The notes: generated by a model from the letters alone, not told the origin. A DNA stretch of 64,000 nucleotides from Phyto melanocephala (GCA_941918925.1 OW799234.1:59748968-59812967); one strand, 5' to 3'. Positions 26,766 to 38,406 are shown, counted from the first letter of the stretch. Program-made: numbers and translations.

Positions 26766-28086
26766 CAGCGTTACCACTCAAAAATTATCTATCCGACCAA
26801 ATTTGCCTATTAAACCGACCAAAATCCATTTAAACCGACCAATTTTTTTAAATATTAAATAACAAATACATATATGCATACTATGTACCTATGTATGTAT
26901 TTTTATACCCTTCACCTGTGGTGCACAAGGGTATATATAGCTTTGTCATTCCGTTTGTAATTTCTACAATTTTCATTTCCGACCCAATAAAGTATATATT
27001 TTCTGAAAGCTTATGAATAAAGGAGTCGATTAAGCCCTGACCGTCTGTCCGTCTGCCCTTCTGTCCGTGTGTTGGTTGAAATCAACTTTCAGAAGCAACT
27101 ATATGTTTCTCAGATCTGTATATGGTATCAATCTCTTGGAAATATCCAGGAATGAATCGCTATTGAAATTCAGCACAATCGCCCCATAACTTTCTGAGAT
27201 ATGAGCAAAAAACCACGACCACCTCGTTTTTTTACACGATTACAACAACAACAACATACATACATACATACATGCAAAAAACATGCAAAAAAAAAAATTA
27301 CAAAAAAAAAATATATTAAAAATAAAAAAAAATAATAAAAAAAATTAAAAAAAAAAAAATTTAAAAAAATTTTTTAAAAAAAAAATAAAAATAAAATAAG
27401 ATAAAATTTTTTTGGCTCAGCTGGGATTCGATGCCACATTTAGTCTAACCAGTATATACATATGTACGTATTTTATATGAGATGAATGGTGATACAAACA
27501 ATTGTTATTGCATGACTACACGTTGTGAAGGGTATATAAGATTCGGCACGGCCGAATATAGCACTGTTACTTGTTTAAATAAAATTTGAATTAAGTTTAA
27601 GAACTTAAAAATCACAAAAATTTCTTAATTAGATTAAATTAAATTAAAATTTTGATGTTTTCGTTTTGTTACGAGATAAATAAAAAACCGTTACAATTGC
27701 TTTGCTTACACCGAGTTAACACACATCAACTTTTACAATTATGAAGGCTACACAACCAATGCGAGAAAACAACTACAAAAATCCTTTTGTTTTTCCTGCT
27801 GTTATGCATTTTGTGTAGAAGTAGCACCACCTTACAAATGGGCTCATGGTATTTTTTATAGTCTTTTACACACGTTTGACATTTGCTTTTGATTGTTTTT
27901 CGTTGCTGAGAAGAACATAGTATTGCCAAAAACTAAAAAATTGAATAGCGACCAGTATTTCAAATGGCTTAAAATGATGATGGTACATTTACTTAAACAG
28001 ACCAAAATAACGTTTAGCCGACCATCCGACCAAGACCATTAATATCTGACCATTTTGGTCGGAAAAGACCAATAGTGGCAACGCTG
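26766..28086. mobile_element. hAT-type non-autonomous transposon, 1321 bp
   Basis: The ends are CAGCGTTACCACT (left) and AGTGGCAACGCTG (right), inverted repeats of the hAT form CAGxGTTGCCA. They are flanked by a perfect 8-bp duplication ATGAGAAT at 26758-26765 and 28087-28094. Subterminal regions carry repeated CCGACCA motifs (26787-26850; 28008-28070), as expected for transposase binding sites. No transposase remains. INE copy B (26904-27574) sits inside it and accounts for half of its length. Confidence 0.85.
26904..27574 (+). mobile_element. INE/Helentron-like element, copy B
   Basis: It has the same order of blocks as copy A and is very similar to it: TATACCCTTCACCTGTGGTG head, TCCGTCTG run, AAATCAACTTT, CAGCTGGGATTCGATGCC, and TTCGGCACGGCCGAA end then ACTTGTT. 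Its A/T tract is shorter. It is nested in the hAT-type element at 26766-28086, so it inserted later. Confidence 0.8.
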
Positions 28087-29010
28087 ATGAGAATGCATAC
28101 AATTGTGGCGTCAGTCGAATCTCGCTATACGCGGCGAACACTGCATTAGATTTATTTCTATTTCTTACGCCGGCGAACGACGAACAAATTGGTACAAGGT
28201 GACCATTTTTTATTAAATTTTGGTTTACTTATCAACTTTTTAAGAAAATAAAGTTAGTTTTTACCTTAATAATCGTTTTATTTTTTATTTTAAATCATTT
28301 AAAATAAGTATGAAAAAGCTAAGTACAAAAATTTGTTTTTATTTGTGTTTTTGCAAATGTTTAAGTTTATTAAAGGCAATGACTGACTATCAGATTTAGT
28401 CGTTAGATATGTCAAAAATTTTATGTGTGTTCAGAAAGTGTGATAGTGTGGACACAAAGTGCACATGTGTGACAGATTTTTTGGCAAGTGTGTCCGATTT
28501 GATAATCTTTTGAAAATTTTCATAAAATAATAGTTTCTGTGCGATCAGAGTTGCTTTTTTATTTTGTATCTTTTTTGTATGACAGTGTGGCACCGAGTCA
28601 CACATTTTGTTGCGATTTTCTCATGTAGGACAGAACTCAATCAGATTTTTATTTGACATAATCGCGCGACTTTGTAGGATAGTCAGTCATGGCCTTAAGT
28701 GATCTTTTTTTCATATGGTCACACTATTAGCTCTTATACAAAAGAAAATTTTTTATTATTGTTTAATGCACGTACCCACAACATTCTTTGCAAACGTTTG
28801 CTTATACGTAAAGTAGTTTTTATTATTACAGAAATTATATATATTGTTTTGTTGAGTTTCACAAAAAATTCAATTCTTCATTATTTTTATTTTTTCTTTC
28901 CACAAACAGTAAACAATTTTATCAACTATAAAATAAGTTACTTTTTCGTCGTTGTTGTGCTTCACACGACGAATTTGCACAGCGAATTTTTACCGAAGAG
29001 TTCGTCGTGT

Positions 29011-29301
29011 TGGTGTAGAAATTATTTTAACAGATGATTAATGTTTATAATAATTTGTTTTATTTCATATTTGGCCAGTATTTAACATTCAATATAAACT
29101 CAAGCCTGAATAAAAATTTAAATATTAACTTAAAACGAAAAGTTCGATAAATAAAAATTCGGTTTACATAAGCACAGGGCACGGTGCAAACAATTATTTA
29201 TTCACTGTTGGTCAACCGACATTCTGTTGAATACTGGCCAAATATGAAATAAAACAAATGATTATAAACATTAATCATCTGTTAAAATAATTTCTACACC
29301 A
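29011..29301. mobile_element. Foldback/inverted-repeat element with about 72-bp arms
   Basis: The left arm (29011-29082) starts TGGTGTAGAAATTATTTTAA. The right arm (29230-29301) is its reverse complement with one mismatch seen and no indel. The spacer is about 147 bases of A/T-rich sequence, with no coding capacity. No convincing target duplication was found, so the true ends may lie slightly outside. The left flank contains GACGAA-type repeats also found at 26.7 and 28.17 kb. Confidence 0.65.
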
Positions 29302-30147
29302 TCATAGATGGAAACGGTATTATTCGTTTGTCTTGAAATTACACAATCTCCTTTAGACTTTTGTGAGTGACACAAGCTTTTTATGTACACCGTCAGTACA
29401 GAGTCAACTTGCCGCATTCTTTTGCCTGAAAAGTTATAAAATTCTTATTAAAAGCAATATACCGAAAAGTTTTTGTGCAGAAGTATGCACGGGAAAATAA
29501 TTGTGTAGAAAATTTTGTGAATATACCAAAAAAGGAAAGGTCGAAAAATCCTCGACCAAACAACTGTCAGAACATCAATTTTTGCTTGAGTTGACAGAAA
29601 AAATCTTCGCTATGTGTAATAGCGTCCCTATATTAGTAACAAGTTTGTACTACTAGCAAGCGGTAAGTTGCCTAAAATTTTTTCAATTCAGGAAATAATC
29701 ACAATAATCAAGGGTTGGTTTAATTTCATCATATAATATGAATTTTTGATAACAACTTCAATATGGTTGTGCTTCCAAAATAGTATGATTTACAAATTTA
29801 TTATGACAAACAAAAGTATAATTACAAAGCAATCAAGACTTGATTTTTTTTATAATAATTTGTTTTCGACTGTTCTTCTTCTGGCTAAATAAATTTTAAT
29901 TATTTAAAAAGTTTGACATCTAAACAAAAATACTCAAAATTTTTAAAGAAATAATAAAAAAAAACTATAAGAAAATAAAATCAAAATATTGGTATAAAAA
30001 ATTGTAATTTTAAAGGTGAGTACAATCAATATAAGTAATAGCAAAAACTAAAAATTAGCTTAAAAAAAGAGCAAAGATTGTCTGTTTTATTATTTGTTGT
30101 CATAATATGGTTATTGCATGATCATTTAATTGAACATAGTAATGATT

Positions 30148-30362
30148 GCATTAGGGTTAGGTTAGGTGGGGCATTAAAAGCCCAAACCCACGACAGGTAT
30201 ACACTTATGCCTAATTGGCATGTTGTGCGCTCCATATGAATAGAATAGTTAGAATAGAAAGAGAATAGAAGAGAAAGAGAAGCAACCAGTCCAGAGTCTC
30301 TGGCGGGAAACAAACCCGCAACCCCCAAACTAGCAGGCCGGCACACTACTAACTAGTCCACC
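30148..30362 (-). mobile_element. tRNA-derived SINE, copy 2
   Basis: On the minus strand the head includes GTGTGCCGGCCTGCTAGTTT and the B-box-like GGGTTTGTTTCCC, followed by CGCCAGAGACTC. The body has TTCTATTC runs and the tail ends CCTAACCTAACCCTAA. Head and body match copy 1 at 26357-26585 at reduced identity. The A-box is weaker, and only a 7-base TGCATTA is shared by the two flanks, so no target duplication is claimed. Confidence 0.7.
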
Positions 30363-30498
30363 TACAAATGCATTACTTGCAACCATTATATGTTTAAACC
30401 ACAATTATACAATTCAATCATACTATGTTGCTCTTAGATAATAATTATCACAACCATGTTATTTCTTTGCGTGCAGCCAGCTTAACCTTTATATAAGC

Positions 30499-30750
30499 CA
30501 AGGCGAATTTATTTATCAGGTGGTGTTGACAACGCAGCTGATCTACTTTTTTATTTGCAAAAATGATGACTGCATTGCCAAATATTATTTATGTTTACAT
30601 AGATTACTCCTTCCCGCGCAAAAAAACACAAACAAAAACCATGTAGTTTTTGACACATCGATGTCGAAAGCAACAATAAAAAACCATGTTGTTTTTTTAA
30701 TGTTGTATTTGTTGTAGAATTACCACCACCTGATAAATAAATTCGCCTTG
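30499..30750. mobile_element. hAT-type MITE (CAAGGC family), 252 bp
   Basis: It has 27-bp perfect terminal inverted repeats beginning CAAGGCGAATTTATTTATCA. The exact 8-bp duplication ATATAAGC lies on both sides (30491-30498 and 30751-30758). The 8-bp duplication and CAAGG terminus fit the hAT superfamily. The interior has repeated ACCATG(T)AGTTTTT/ACCATGTTGTTTTT segments and no transposase. An open frame running through it is incidental. Confidence 0.9.
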
Positions 30751-32479
30751 ATATAAGCTGTACTCTTGAAAATCTATGAAAAAGCTATGAAAGATGTTGA
30801 AACTACAGCTCAGTAGTAATTTAATTTTTAGGACAACAAATTTTGTTTTTTTACATTTTGTTGTATAGGATATAATATTGGCGGGCTTGACTGATTACAA
30901 TTTTGTAACTTAATTTTTTATTATTTTTTGGTTTTTGCTGTAGTACTTTTCACTCAGCAAAAATCAAATATTGTATTTTACCTTAAAGTTGACATTTTTC
31001 TATTACACCTTTAAGTCGTTTTTGTAAGTCTCTGAACTATTTATATGTCAATTACCTTTAATACCAATAAGAAAAAAAATATTCTATGTAAGGTTTTTCC
31101 ACCTACATAGACACCTACTTAGAAATTCGTGTAAATTACAAAGTACCAGTCGTACACAATTAACGAAAAAAAGAACCAACAAAGAAATTCAATACATTTC
31201 TACTATTTGTTGACAAAAACATACAACAAACGTGCCAACAAATAGAAACAAAAAGAAAGAAACAACAACTACTTGGCACAAGGATACCATAGGAAAGCTA
31301 CAAAACTAAAGCATGCAAAAGTGAACCGTACTGACGAGACCAAAGACTCACTCCCGAGACGAACGACAGTTGACAAATCTACAAAACAATAAAATAAAAC
31401 TATGTACTCTAGTTACAGTAAAACTAAAATAATTTAGGCCTTCTTTGTAAGCAATACATGTGTTATTTTTTTTTTGCTTTAAAAAAAAAAGAAATTTTAA
31501 CAACACACACAAACACACACCCGCATTAGTAGACGTCTACGGATAACTTGCAACGTGTCAATTTTCACGAGTGGTCAATTGGTAAAAAAATAAAACAAGG
31601 GCTTCCCTCTACAACATAAAAACAACAACAACAGCAAAAAGAATGTCCAGACTGACGAAAGAACAGACAGACAGACAGACATATATTAGGAATACATTAA
31701 CAAATATTATAGGTTGCACAAGCAGCAACATGTCTTGAGTTTGTTTTTTGGTTTTTGCTTCATTACAAATTTACTTTTGATTTTAGAACATTGCAAATGT
31801 GCAAGGCATGCATTTTTATTAATTTTTTTCCAATTCTATTCCTACTACTTACTTAGTTCTTACATGCAGGCAAAAAACGAAACAAAAAGGTATTCAGTGT
31901 CACGTCCTTAAATTACAAATAATCGATTTTTTGCAATCTTGCATCAGGGCACAATTGTTAAAAATCCTTTTTTCAAACTTCTCGTCTATTTGTTTGTTTA
32001 TTATCACAGTTGCTGCTGACATAACGGCTGTGTTTATTTAACTAGTTGATAAATGTTCTACTTGCAACATCCACAGCATTCATTTAGAAACCTTTAACAT
32101 ACATATCCTATGTAAACAAACATACACACATAAAACCAAGTTATCAACCAATCATTACTATTATTTTTCTAAGTCCTACTATGCAAAAAAAATGACATCT
32201 CAATTTTATGCTTCCACTAGATCTTTTAATTCAACAAATTCTCAAACAGACCTAAAGGCATATTAAGGGTTTTTTTTTGCATTTACTGTGTTTGTTGCAA
32301 CAACGATAAGGACATTTTTATTATTGTTATTATTGTGTTGGTTTGTTTGTTTTTCTTCAATTTTATGGCATGTTTGTAGAAGATTGGCCTTTTTTTCTAG
32401 CTAAAATTGTTCATGTTGCAACATAATTATGTCATTTGTTTTTGGTCCAACATAAATACATTTTTTTTTGCAAAAAACA

Positions 32480-33161
32480 AATCAGCGAGCTATGTTCGGC
32501 CGTGTCGAATCTGATAATACCCTTATCGTATCTTAATCTAGATCTCTGACATTTTGTTCTAGACCCCATCTTGAACTTAACGTTTTTTTAATAGTTTGTA
32601 TATTCTAGTGATCAAGTCCTTTCAGTTGACACGAATATTGTGAGGGATCATTGGGTTAAATTTTGGACTACCAGATTGACCCAAATACATATAAATTAGT
32701 TGCGCTACTTAAGTCCATTTATTTGATACCCATAATGGCGCTTTTGGTTATATAGAAACTAAAACAAACCAATTTTGGCTTGTAAAATTAAAAAAAAAAA
32801 CACGGAGGCTGTTTTTTGCCGATATTTCAATTAAAGGGGCTAAAAATGTTTAATTTTATGCTCATATCTCAGAAAGTTATGGGGCGATTATACTGATTTT
32901 AAATTGCAATCTCCTCCCAAATATTTCTGATATTTTAATGCCACACACGGGTCTCCGCGATGTTGGAAGGGCTTCAAAAAACTGATCTTAACATACACAC
33001 GTACAGGTGGACAGACATATAGAAGAACAGACAAAAGAACAGACATTGCTCAGTCGGCTTCCCATTCATAAGCTTTCAGAAAATATATACTTTTTGGGGT
33101 CGAAAATAAATATTAAAGAAATTTCACACAGAATGACAAACCTATCACTGTTTAAGGTATA
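32480..33161 (-). mobile_element. Decayed INE/Helentron-like element
   Basis: The left edge reads GCGAGCTATGTTCGGCCGTG then TCGAATCTGATAATACCC, the reverse complement of the family 3' hairpin end. The right side has 'GGACAGACATATAGAAGAAC', 'CATAAGCTTTCAGAAAATAT' and 'GACAAACCTATCACTG'. It is diverged from copies A-D but the blocks are in the same (reverse) order. Confidence 0.65.
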
Positions 33162-35639
33162 AAAATCTTATCGAACACATTATACCCTAATCGCATACAA
33201 AATATAAAATTATTTCTGTTGAGTTTTGTGAAGTCGAATTTAAACATTTTGTTGTTGTTGTTTGAACAGCTTTAACTGATTTTAACTGATTTCGTGCTGT
33301 GGAAGGGTCTGCAGTAGAACTTCATTTGAACTTGATCACTGAAAGATTTGAAAATCACATTTGCGTTGATATTTATAGCACTTTGTTGAACCTTATTAAA
33401 ATTTAAATATTTGTAAGTCAGTTATAAACTAACTAAAAGAAATCATACACATATAACCACTAAAAACAATAATAAAAATATAATTTTGGTTGGCATGTGT
33501 AACAAATTTTTTTACGTTACAATTTAAGTATCAAAACCACCTATGGGTGGTATAGCGTACAAAAATGTTTAATAATGATTTTGTACATGATGAAACCTAA
33601 ATAAATAATACGAAAAATTTAATGTGATTAGGAATACAAACAATTTAAGTGGATAAAATGTTGTAATGCAGTAAAATTTACACTTTGTTAACTGAGGTAA
33701 GAATTAAATGATGAAAATAATTATAAAAAAATGTTGAAAAATTTTTATAAAATTTATTTTAAAAAATAATCTAAAAGATTTTTGTACAAATTGTTCCAAC
33801 AAGTCTTGGAAAATAACAACTTATGCAATAACGCGAAAATTTATCAATTTAATGTCTCTTAAACAAACAACAGATTCAGACTCTGTAAGAAAAACTGGCT
33901 TTTGTCGAGGGTTTAAAACAAACATAAAATAATTGTTTGCCTAACATATTAAGGATAATAGATACATTACGTTCAAAACGTAGAATTGTACACATGATGT
34001 TTGTTGTTGTTCAAACAAACATTTTCTCTTACATTTATAAAATTGCACGTAAATATTTCAGAAGCTAGAAAAGTTTTTTTTTTTGTAGGTTTTTGCTGAT
34101 AGCAAATAGTTAGTTGCCTTTTCCATGCATAAATGGTAAATGTTTTATGGCTTCTTTAATGGTCTTTAAACCAAAGTCACACAAAACCATACGATGGTTG
34201 TAACTCTTGACGTTTACTATAAATGTCAGCTACTGCTACTGCTGCTGCAGCGATTGCTTGTTATGTTGCAGCACACATATTTCTAACCATAATAATGTGT
34301 AGGATTTTATATAGAAATGGTTGTTTATTTAAAAGATTTATTTTATTTTGTTTTGTTTGGTTGTATGTTACTGTTTATTTTTGGCCTGCAGAAAAATTTC
34401 TATATTAAATTTTGGAATTTCCTTGTTGGCTGTTAGCTGGTGGTGGCATTTAGTTGTTTAATTCGTTGGGTTGGGTGTCATAATCATTTATAGTTACATG
34501 AACAATTTAAATGATTTAATATAATCATATGTTATATGTTGCCTTAACTGATTTAATCGTTAAGATAAATATCCCTAGTTGATATGCCAACAATTTTATT
34601 GATAACAATCGCCCACACATATGCTACATTTAATTTAAACAAATTACTTCTTTATTTTTGTTTTTTTTTTAATTAAATATTATTTTTCTCTGGTTAATTT
34701 TCATAAAATTTATTTTTGAAAATAAGAAGTTTTTTAAATGCCTTCCTAATGCAAGAACTCTTTTCGTATCAAAATTAAAAACTATTAGTGCAAAATTAAC
34801 AGCAAAAAAACAGAAGTAGAAACAAACTTAGGAATACCAATAAAAATATGTGCAATCACTCACACATAATGTAATAATTTTCCACAGCTTATCTCTACCA
34901 GAACAGAACAAACATTGACGCCCTGTAATAATAATGCTGCTGGGTTTCTGTTTTTTTGTTTTTTTTTTGTATCTCACGCTCTCATCCATGTATAGACCTA
35001 TGGTGTAGCTGTTGTGTCTATGTATTTGTTTTCCAATACGAGAATCTTTAGATAAATGTAACGTTAGGAACTATAAAGGAAATGGCGACGAAATAATAGT
35101 TATAGAATTGGGTAACATTTGCCAACCCACCCACCAGTTTGTAAGGATGTTAATGATGTTATTTTGTCAGTCAGATTTGTTACATTTGAAGGGTAGTGGT
35201 GGGTAGGTGTTGTTGTAAGCATAATGAAATATAAATAATAAATCAAAAATTTTGTTATTCGTGTTGATAAACTGGCTGAGCGCTGTCGTTTCTTCACAGT
35301 AAAATCATTACAAATCGGCAGACACACAAATTTTGTATATTCTACTCCACTCATGATCTTTTACAATACATAGTCATTACCTATAGCTCTATATGGCTCG
35401 TAACACCACACCAAAAGATCGTTTCCTTCATCTTGTATTAATATTTACACATTATGAAAATGTCGCAATCGTTATTCCATCATTCTTAACAGCGTTGTCA
35501 ACTTTGAAATTTCAAAAAGCACCAGAATAATATCGATCTTAATTAATTATAACTTTCCTAGTTGTTGTTTTATACGTTTTAATTTATTTAATTTATTTTA
35601 ATTTTCTTTTTTATTATTAAAATTTTTTACTCGCAGTTA

Positions 35640-35971
35640 TTCTACGATTTTTTGACTAAGATATCTCTAACGAAAACTTCAGAACAATCCAATTTAAAAA
35701 CAAAATGTAAGCTCATGCGCGGTGTGGCAGGTGGCGCCGTATTGCTGAAACCATTTGTCGTCCTGATCAATGCCATCCAGTTAAAGCCACAAGAACTGCT
35801 TTATCATGTTCCTACTGTAGGTGCATTTATTTCTCATGGATTGCACGAGAATTTTCTGAGCCCCAAATTTGACCATTTTTTGTATTCGCGAAGACATTCG
35901 AATGGAAATGAGCAATTTTGGAAAAATTGGCATTGACTACACTTTGCTCCATTATCAATTCAACGATTCGC
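35640..35971 (-). pseudogene. Mariner-family (DDE_3) transposase relic, C-terminal part
   Basis: The minus strand reads 'AHFHSNVFAN', 'GQIWGSENSRAIHEK', then after stops and shifts 'KWFQQYGATCHTAHE'. The motif normally reads WFQQDGATCHTA, so the catalytic Asp is replaced by Tyr. It is the downstream half of a gene whose N-terminal half lies at 38407-38606 on the same strand, the two being separated by the 35972-38406 transposon. The + strand open frame here is a shadow. Confidence 0.75.
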
Positions 35972-36615
35972 TAAAGCTCTGTACAGACGGTTGTCAGATT
36001 TTACTTAATTGCTACACCTAAACATATGCTAACAATGGAATGACAATGAAGAATTGCTTCCATAAGGTAAATTGTCAGTTCTGACGGTTGTAAGACTTTT
36101 GTCAGAAAAGCTGACAATTTCATTGGCAGATGTTGTTCTGACAATAACATTATCTGACGATGTTGTCCGACAAAAAATTGTAAGTTTAGACGGTTGTCAG
36201 ATGACGGTATAAAAAAAATTGGCAGATCTGTTGTCAGAAATTGCTTTGGTCATGTTTTTTTTTACAATCTTAGATTCCGATAGCGTCTGGGGATCTAGAA
36301 AAGCTTTCACAAATTTAAAAATGGAATACTCTGTACCGTCCTCTTCATATTTAAAATAATTTTTATTATTTTCATTTTGTTCTCCACTTATTGACACAAA
36401 TCTAAACTGAAACAAGAAACACGCAAGAAAATTAACAATTTTTTTTTGCACAACAGCTGTTGCATTGAAAGAGCGTTTTGCAGTGATGCCATATGAAGAT
36501 ACATACTTAAAATTCCCACGTTTTTAAAAAAATCTCCTAAATAACATAAAAAATTTACTAATTGTTTAGGATATTCTCCCAATAATTTTCAAAGTTTTAG
36601 TTTTATTGGTTGTTG

Positions 36616-36680
36616 GGTTTAAGCTGGTCTATATGCATTTCACTGGTGCTTATGCCAGATCATCAGTAGACCTTTAAACC
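36616..36680 (-). ncRNA. Candidate type I hammerhead ribozyme (left arm copy)
   Basis: Exact mirror of the motif at 37179-37243, transcribed from the minus strand (antisense to oc). The same stem I, CTGATGA, stem II, GAAA and ATGCAT elements are present because the palindrome arms are identical. Predicted cleavage lies between 36632 and 36631 on this strand. Confidence 0.55.
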
Positions 36681-37178
36681 ATAAAATTTATTAAAAAGTT
36701 TAAAATTATTACAAGTTTTATTTAAAATTTTTCATAAACAATATGAGAATTTTAAATAAATCAAGAAACAAAAATAAAAACTTCCTAATAAACCCAACCA
36801 ACAATTTTATTCAATTTGCATTATTTTATTATTCTAATCCCTTATATATTTGGCTAACACATTGGTTAACACAAAATATACATTAAGGGCAACCGAATAA
36901 TAAAATTTTATTATAATAATTTTATATTTTATTATAATTTTATTATAATAAAATTTTATTATTCGGTTGCCCTTAATGTATATTTTGTGTTAACCAATGT
37001 GTTAGCCAAATATATAAGGGATTAGAATAATAAAATAATGCAAATTGAATAAAATTGTTGGTTGGGTTTATTAGGAAGTTTTTATTTTTGTTTCTTGATT
37101 TATTTAAAATTCTCATATTGTTTATGAAAAATTTTAAATAAAACTTGTAATAATTTTAAACTTTTTAATAAATTTTAT

Positions 37179-37243
37179 GGTTTAAAGGTCTACTGATGAT
37201 CTGGCATAAGCACCAGTGAAATGCATATAGACCAGCTTAAACC
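37179..37243 (+). ncRNA. Candidate type I hammerhead ribozyme (right arm copy)
   Basis: Elements in order: outer stem I GGTTTAA (37179) pairing with TTAAACC (37237-37243); an internal loop of A opposite AGC; inner stem I GGTCTA pairing with TAGACC (37228-37233); conserved core CTGATGA (37193-37199); stem II CTGG/CCAG with loop CATAAGCA; GAAA (37218-37221); and self-complementary ATGCAT as a minimal stem III. Cleavage is predicted after A37227. Hammerheads with minimal stem III and a stem I internal loop are known in Penelope-like retroelements and metazoan retrozymes. Odd point: the first stem II pair would be U-U instead of the usual G-C. It is a sequence-and-pairing match only; activity is untested. 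Confidence 0.6.
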
Positions 37244-37315
37244 CAACAACCAATAAAACTAAATCTCCTAAATTTTTCTTAGTATACAATTTATGTAAAA
37301 AAATTATGAAAAAGG

Positions 37316-37760
37316 TTCAAATTCAAGATGGCCGTCATGACAGAATGGCGAACAAATTTGTATAATGAGTGAATTTTAGTTATTAAGGGAACTGACAAGT
37401 AGAATACATAATATCATGTATAACCTATAAAAATCAAGATGAACGCCATGACAAAATATCGAACAAATTTGTATACATAAGATGATTTTTGTAATTAAAA
37501 ACTTACCGCCATCAATAGTGGTATCAAATGAAAGGGCTTGACCTGTAAAATACAGTAGGCTTAACAAAAATTCTTTATTTAAGATGGCGTCCAATACAAA
37601 AGGGCGAATTACATATTTGTAATTCAATATGGGTATTAAATAGAAGGGCTTGAATAGTAAAATAGATTACGCTATAAATCAATAAATATAATTATATTTT
37701 GATAATTAAAATTTTACTCTCTACAATATTGGTATCAAATGAAAAGGCATAGTTAGCATG
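37316..37760. repeat. Array of diverged 110-135 bp tandem repeats
   Basis: About four units each contain 'AAGATGGC(G/C)', 'ACAAAATGGCGAA', 'TTTGTAAT' and 'GGTATCAAATGAAAGGGCTT'-type sequence. Similar units occur near 9.83-9.95 kb and 13.55-13.70 kb, so this is a dispersed family. No coding sense was seen. Confidence 0.55.
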
Positions 37761-38406
37761 TATTATTTCGTATATGCAAGTATGTATGAACGTATAGAAG
37801 TCCGAGATTATGTAGTTTGTATATGTATGTATAGACGTCTATGATTATAGTGTTTATATATATTTATGCATATACTACAAACATATGTATGTATATTTTT
37901 GCTATCAACTTTTCTTTGTAAATTATGATAAAGTTAATATCTGCATAATTCAAGCGAGTGCTGGTGACATATATAGTAGATTAGTCATGGTCGAATAAAT
38001 ATAACGTTCTTAATTGTTTTTATGTATAAATATAATAGAAAGTACAAGAAAATTCCTAAAAACAACATTCTATTCAACAATACTAAAAGCAACATTTTAT
38101 ACATCTGACATCACTAACTTGTATGACAATGACGCCATTGTCATATGCACAAAACTTGTACATCTGCCAATATAAAATTATCTGACAACATGTTTCAATG
38201 GTCTGACAATAACGATGAAGGTTGTTCAGACGATTACAATATATCTGACAATATTGTTGTCAGGTTGCCGTCTATCAATGGTATGACAATGACTTTTCTG
38301 CCAACATTGTTATGCAAACACTGCCAGTTCACACGGTTGTAAGGTATTTCCTACCAATTTTTCACACAATATTGTACGATCTGACAACCGTGTGTACTAA
38401 GCTTAA

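Larger units (their letters stand above)
36596..37263. mobile_element. Near-perfect 668-bp palindromic (foldback) element
   Basis: Every pair of positions checked sums to 73859. The arms 36596-36919 and 36940-37263 (324 bp each) appear identical as reverse complements, with no indel and no mismatch seen outside the central 20 A/T bases. Outer ends begin TTTAGTTTTATTGGTTGTTG. Each arm holds a hammerhead-like motif about 20 bases from its outer end. It has no coding capacity. Lying in an oc intron, it would be transcribed and could fold into a long hairpin. A recent insertion, arm-to-arm conversion or an assembly artefact could each explain the identity. Confidence 0.9.
36530..37273. repeat. 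Direct repeats bracketing the giant palindrome (candidate target duplication)
   Basis: AAATCTCCTAAAT occurs at 36530-36542 and again at 37261-37273, immediately outside the right arm but 53 bases outside the left arm. A 13-bp exact match so placed is unlikely by chance. It is longer than the 2-10 bp made by most cut-and-paste transposons and in the range of target-primed retroelements. Confidence 0.5.
35972..38406. mobile_element. Inverted-repeat transposon with TTGTCAGA subterminal repeats, about 2.43 kb
   Basis: The ends match as imperfect inverted repeats. The left has CTGTACAGACGGTTGTCAG (35979 on). The right, reverse-complemented, has TTAGTACACACGGTTGTCAG. About 250-300 bp inside each end are crowded with TTGTCAGA/TCTGACAA motifs (35990-36240; 38100-38390), which look like transposase-binding repeats. 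No transposase was found. It splits a mariner relic and contains the palindrome 36596-37263. I could not define a clean target duplication, so the superfamily is open. Confidence 0.65.

Noticed and set aside
35652..35936. 94-codon + strand open frame
   Set aside because: Shadow of the minus-strand transposase relic containing the WFQQ..ATCHTA motif.
36596..37263. Palindrome as a replication origin or a protein-coding inverted duplication
   Set aside because: No coding capacity, and nothing beyond symmetry suggests an origin; flanking direct repeats and hammerhead motifs point to a mobile element.
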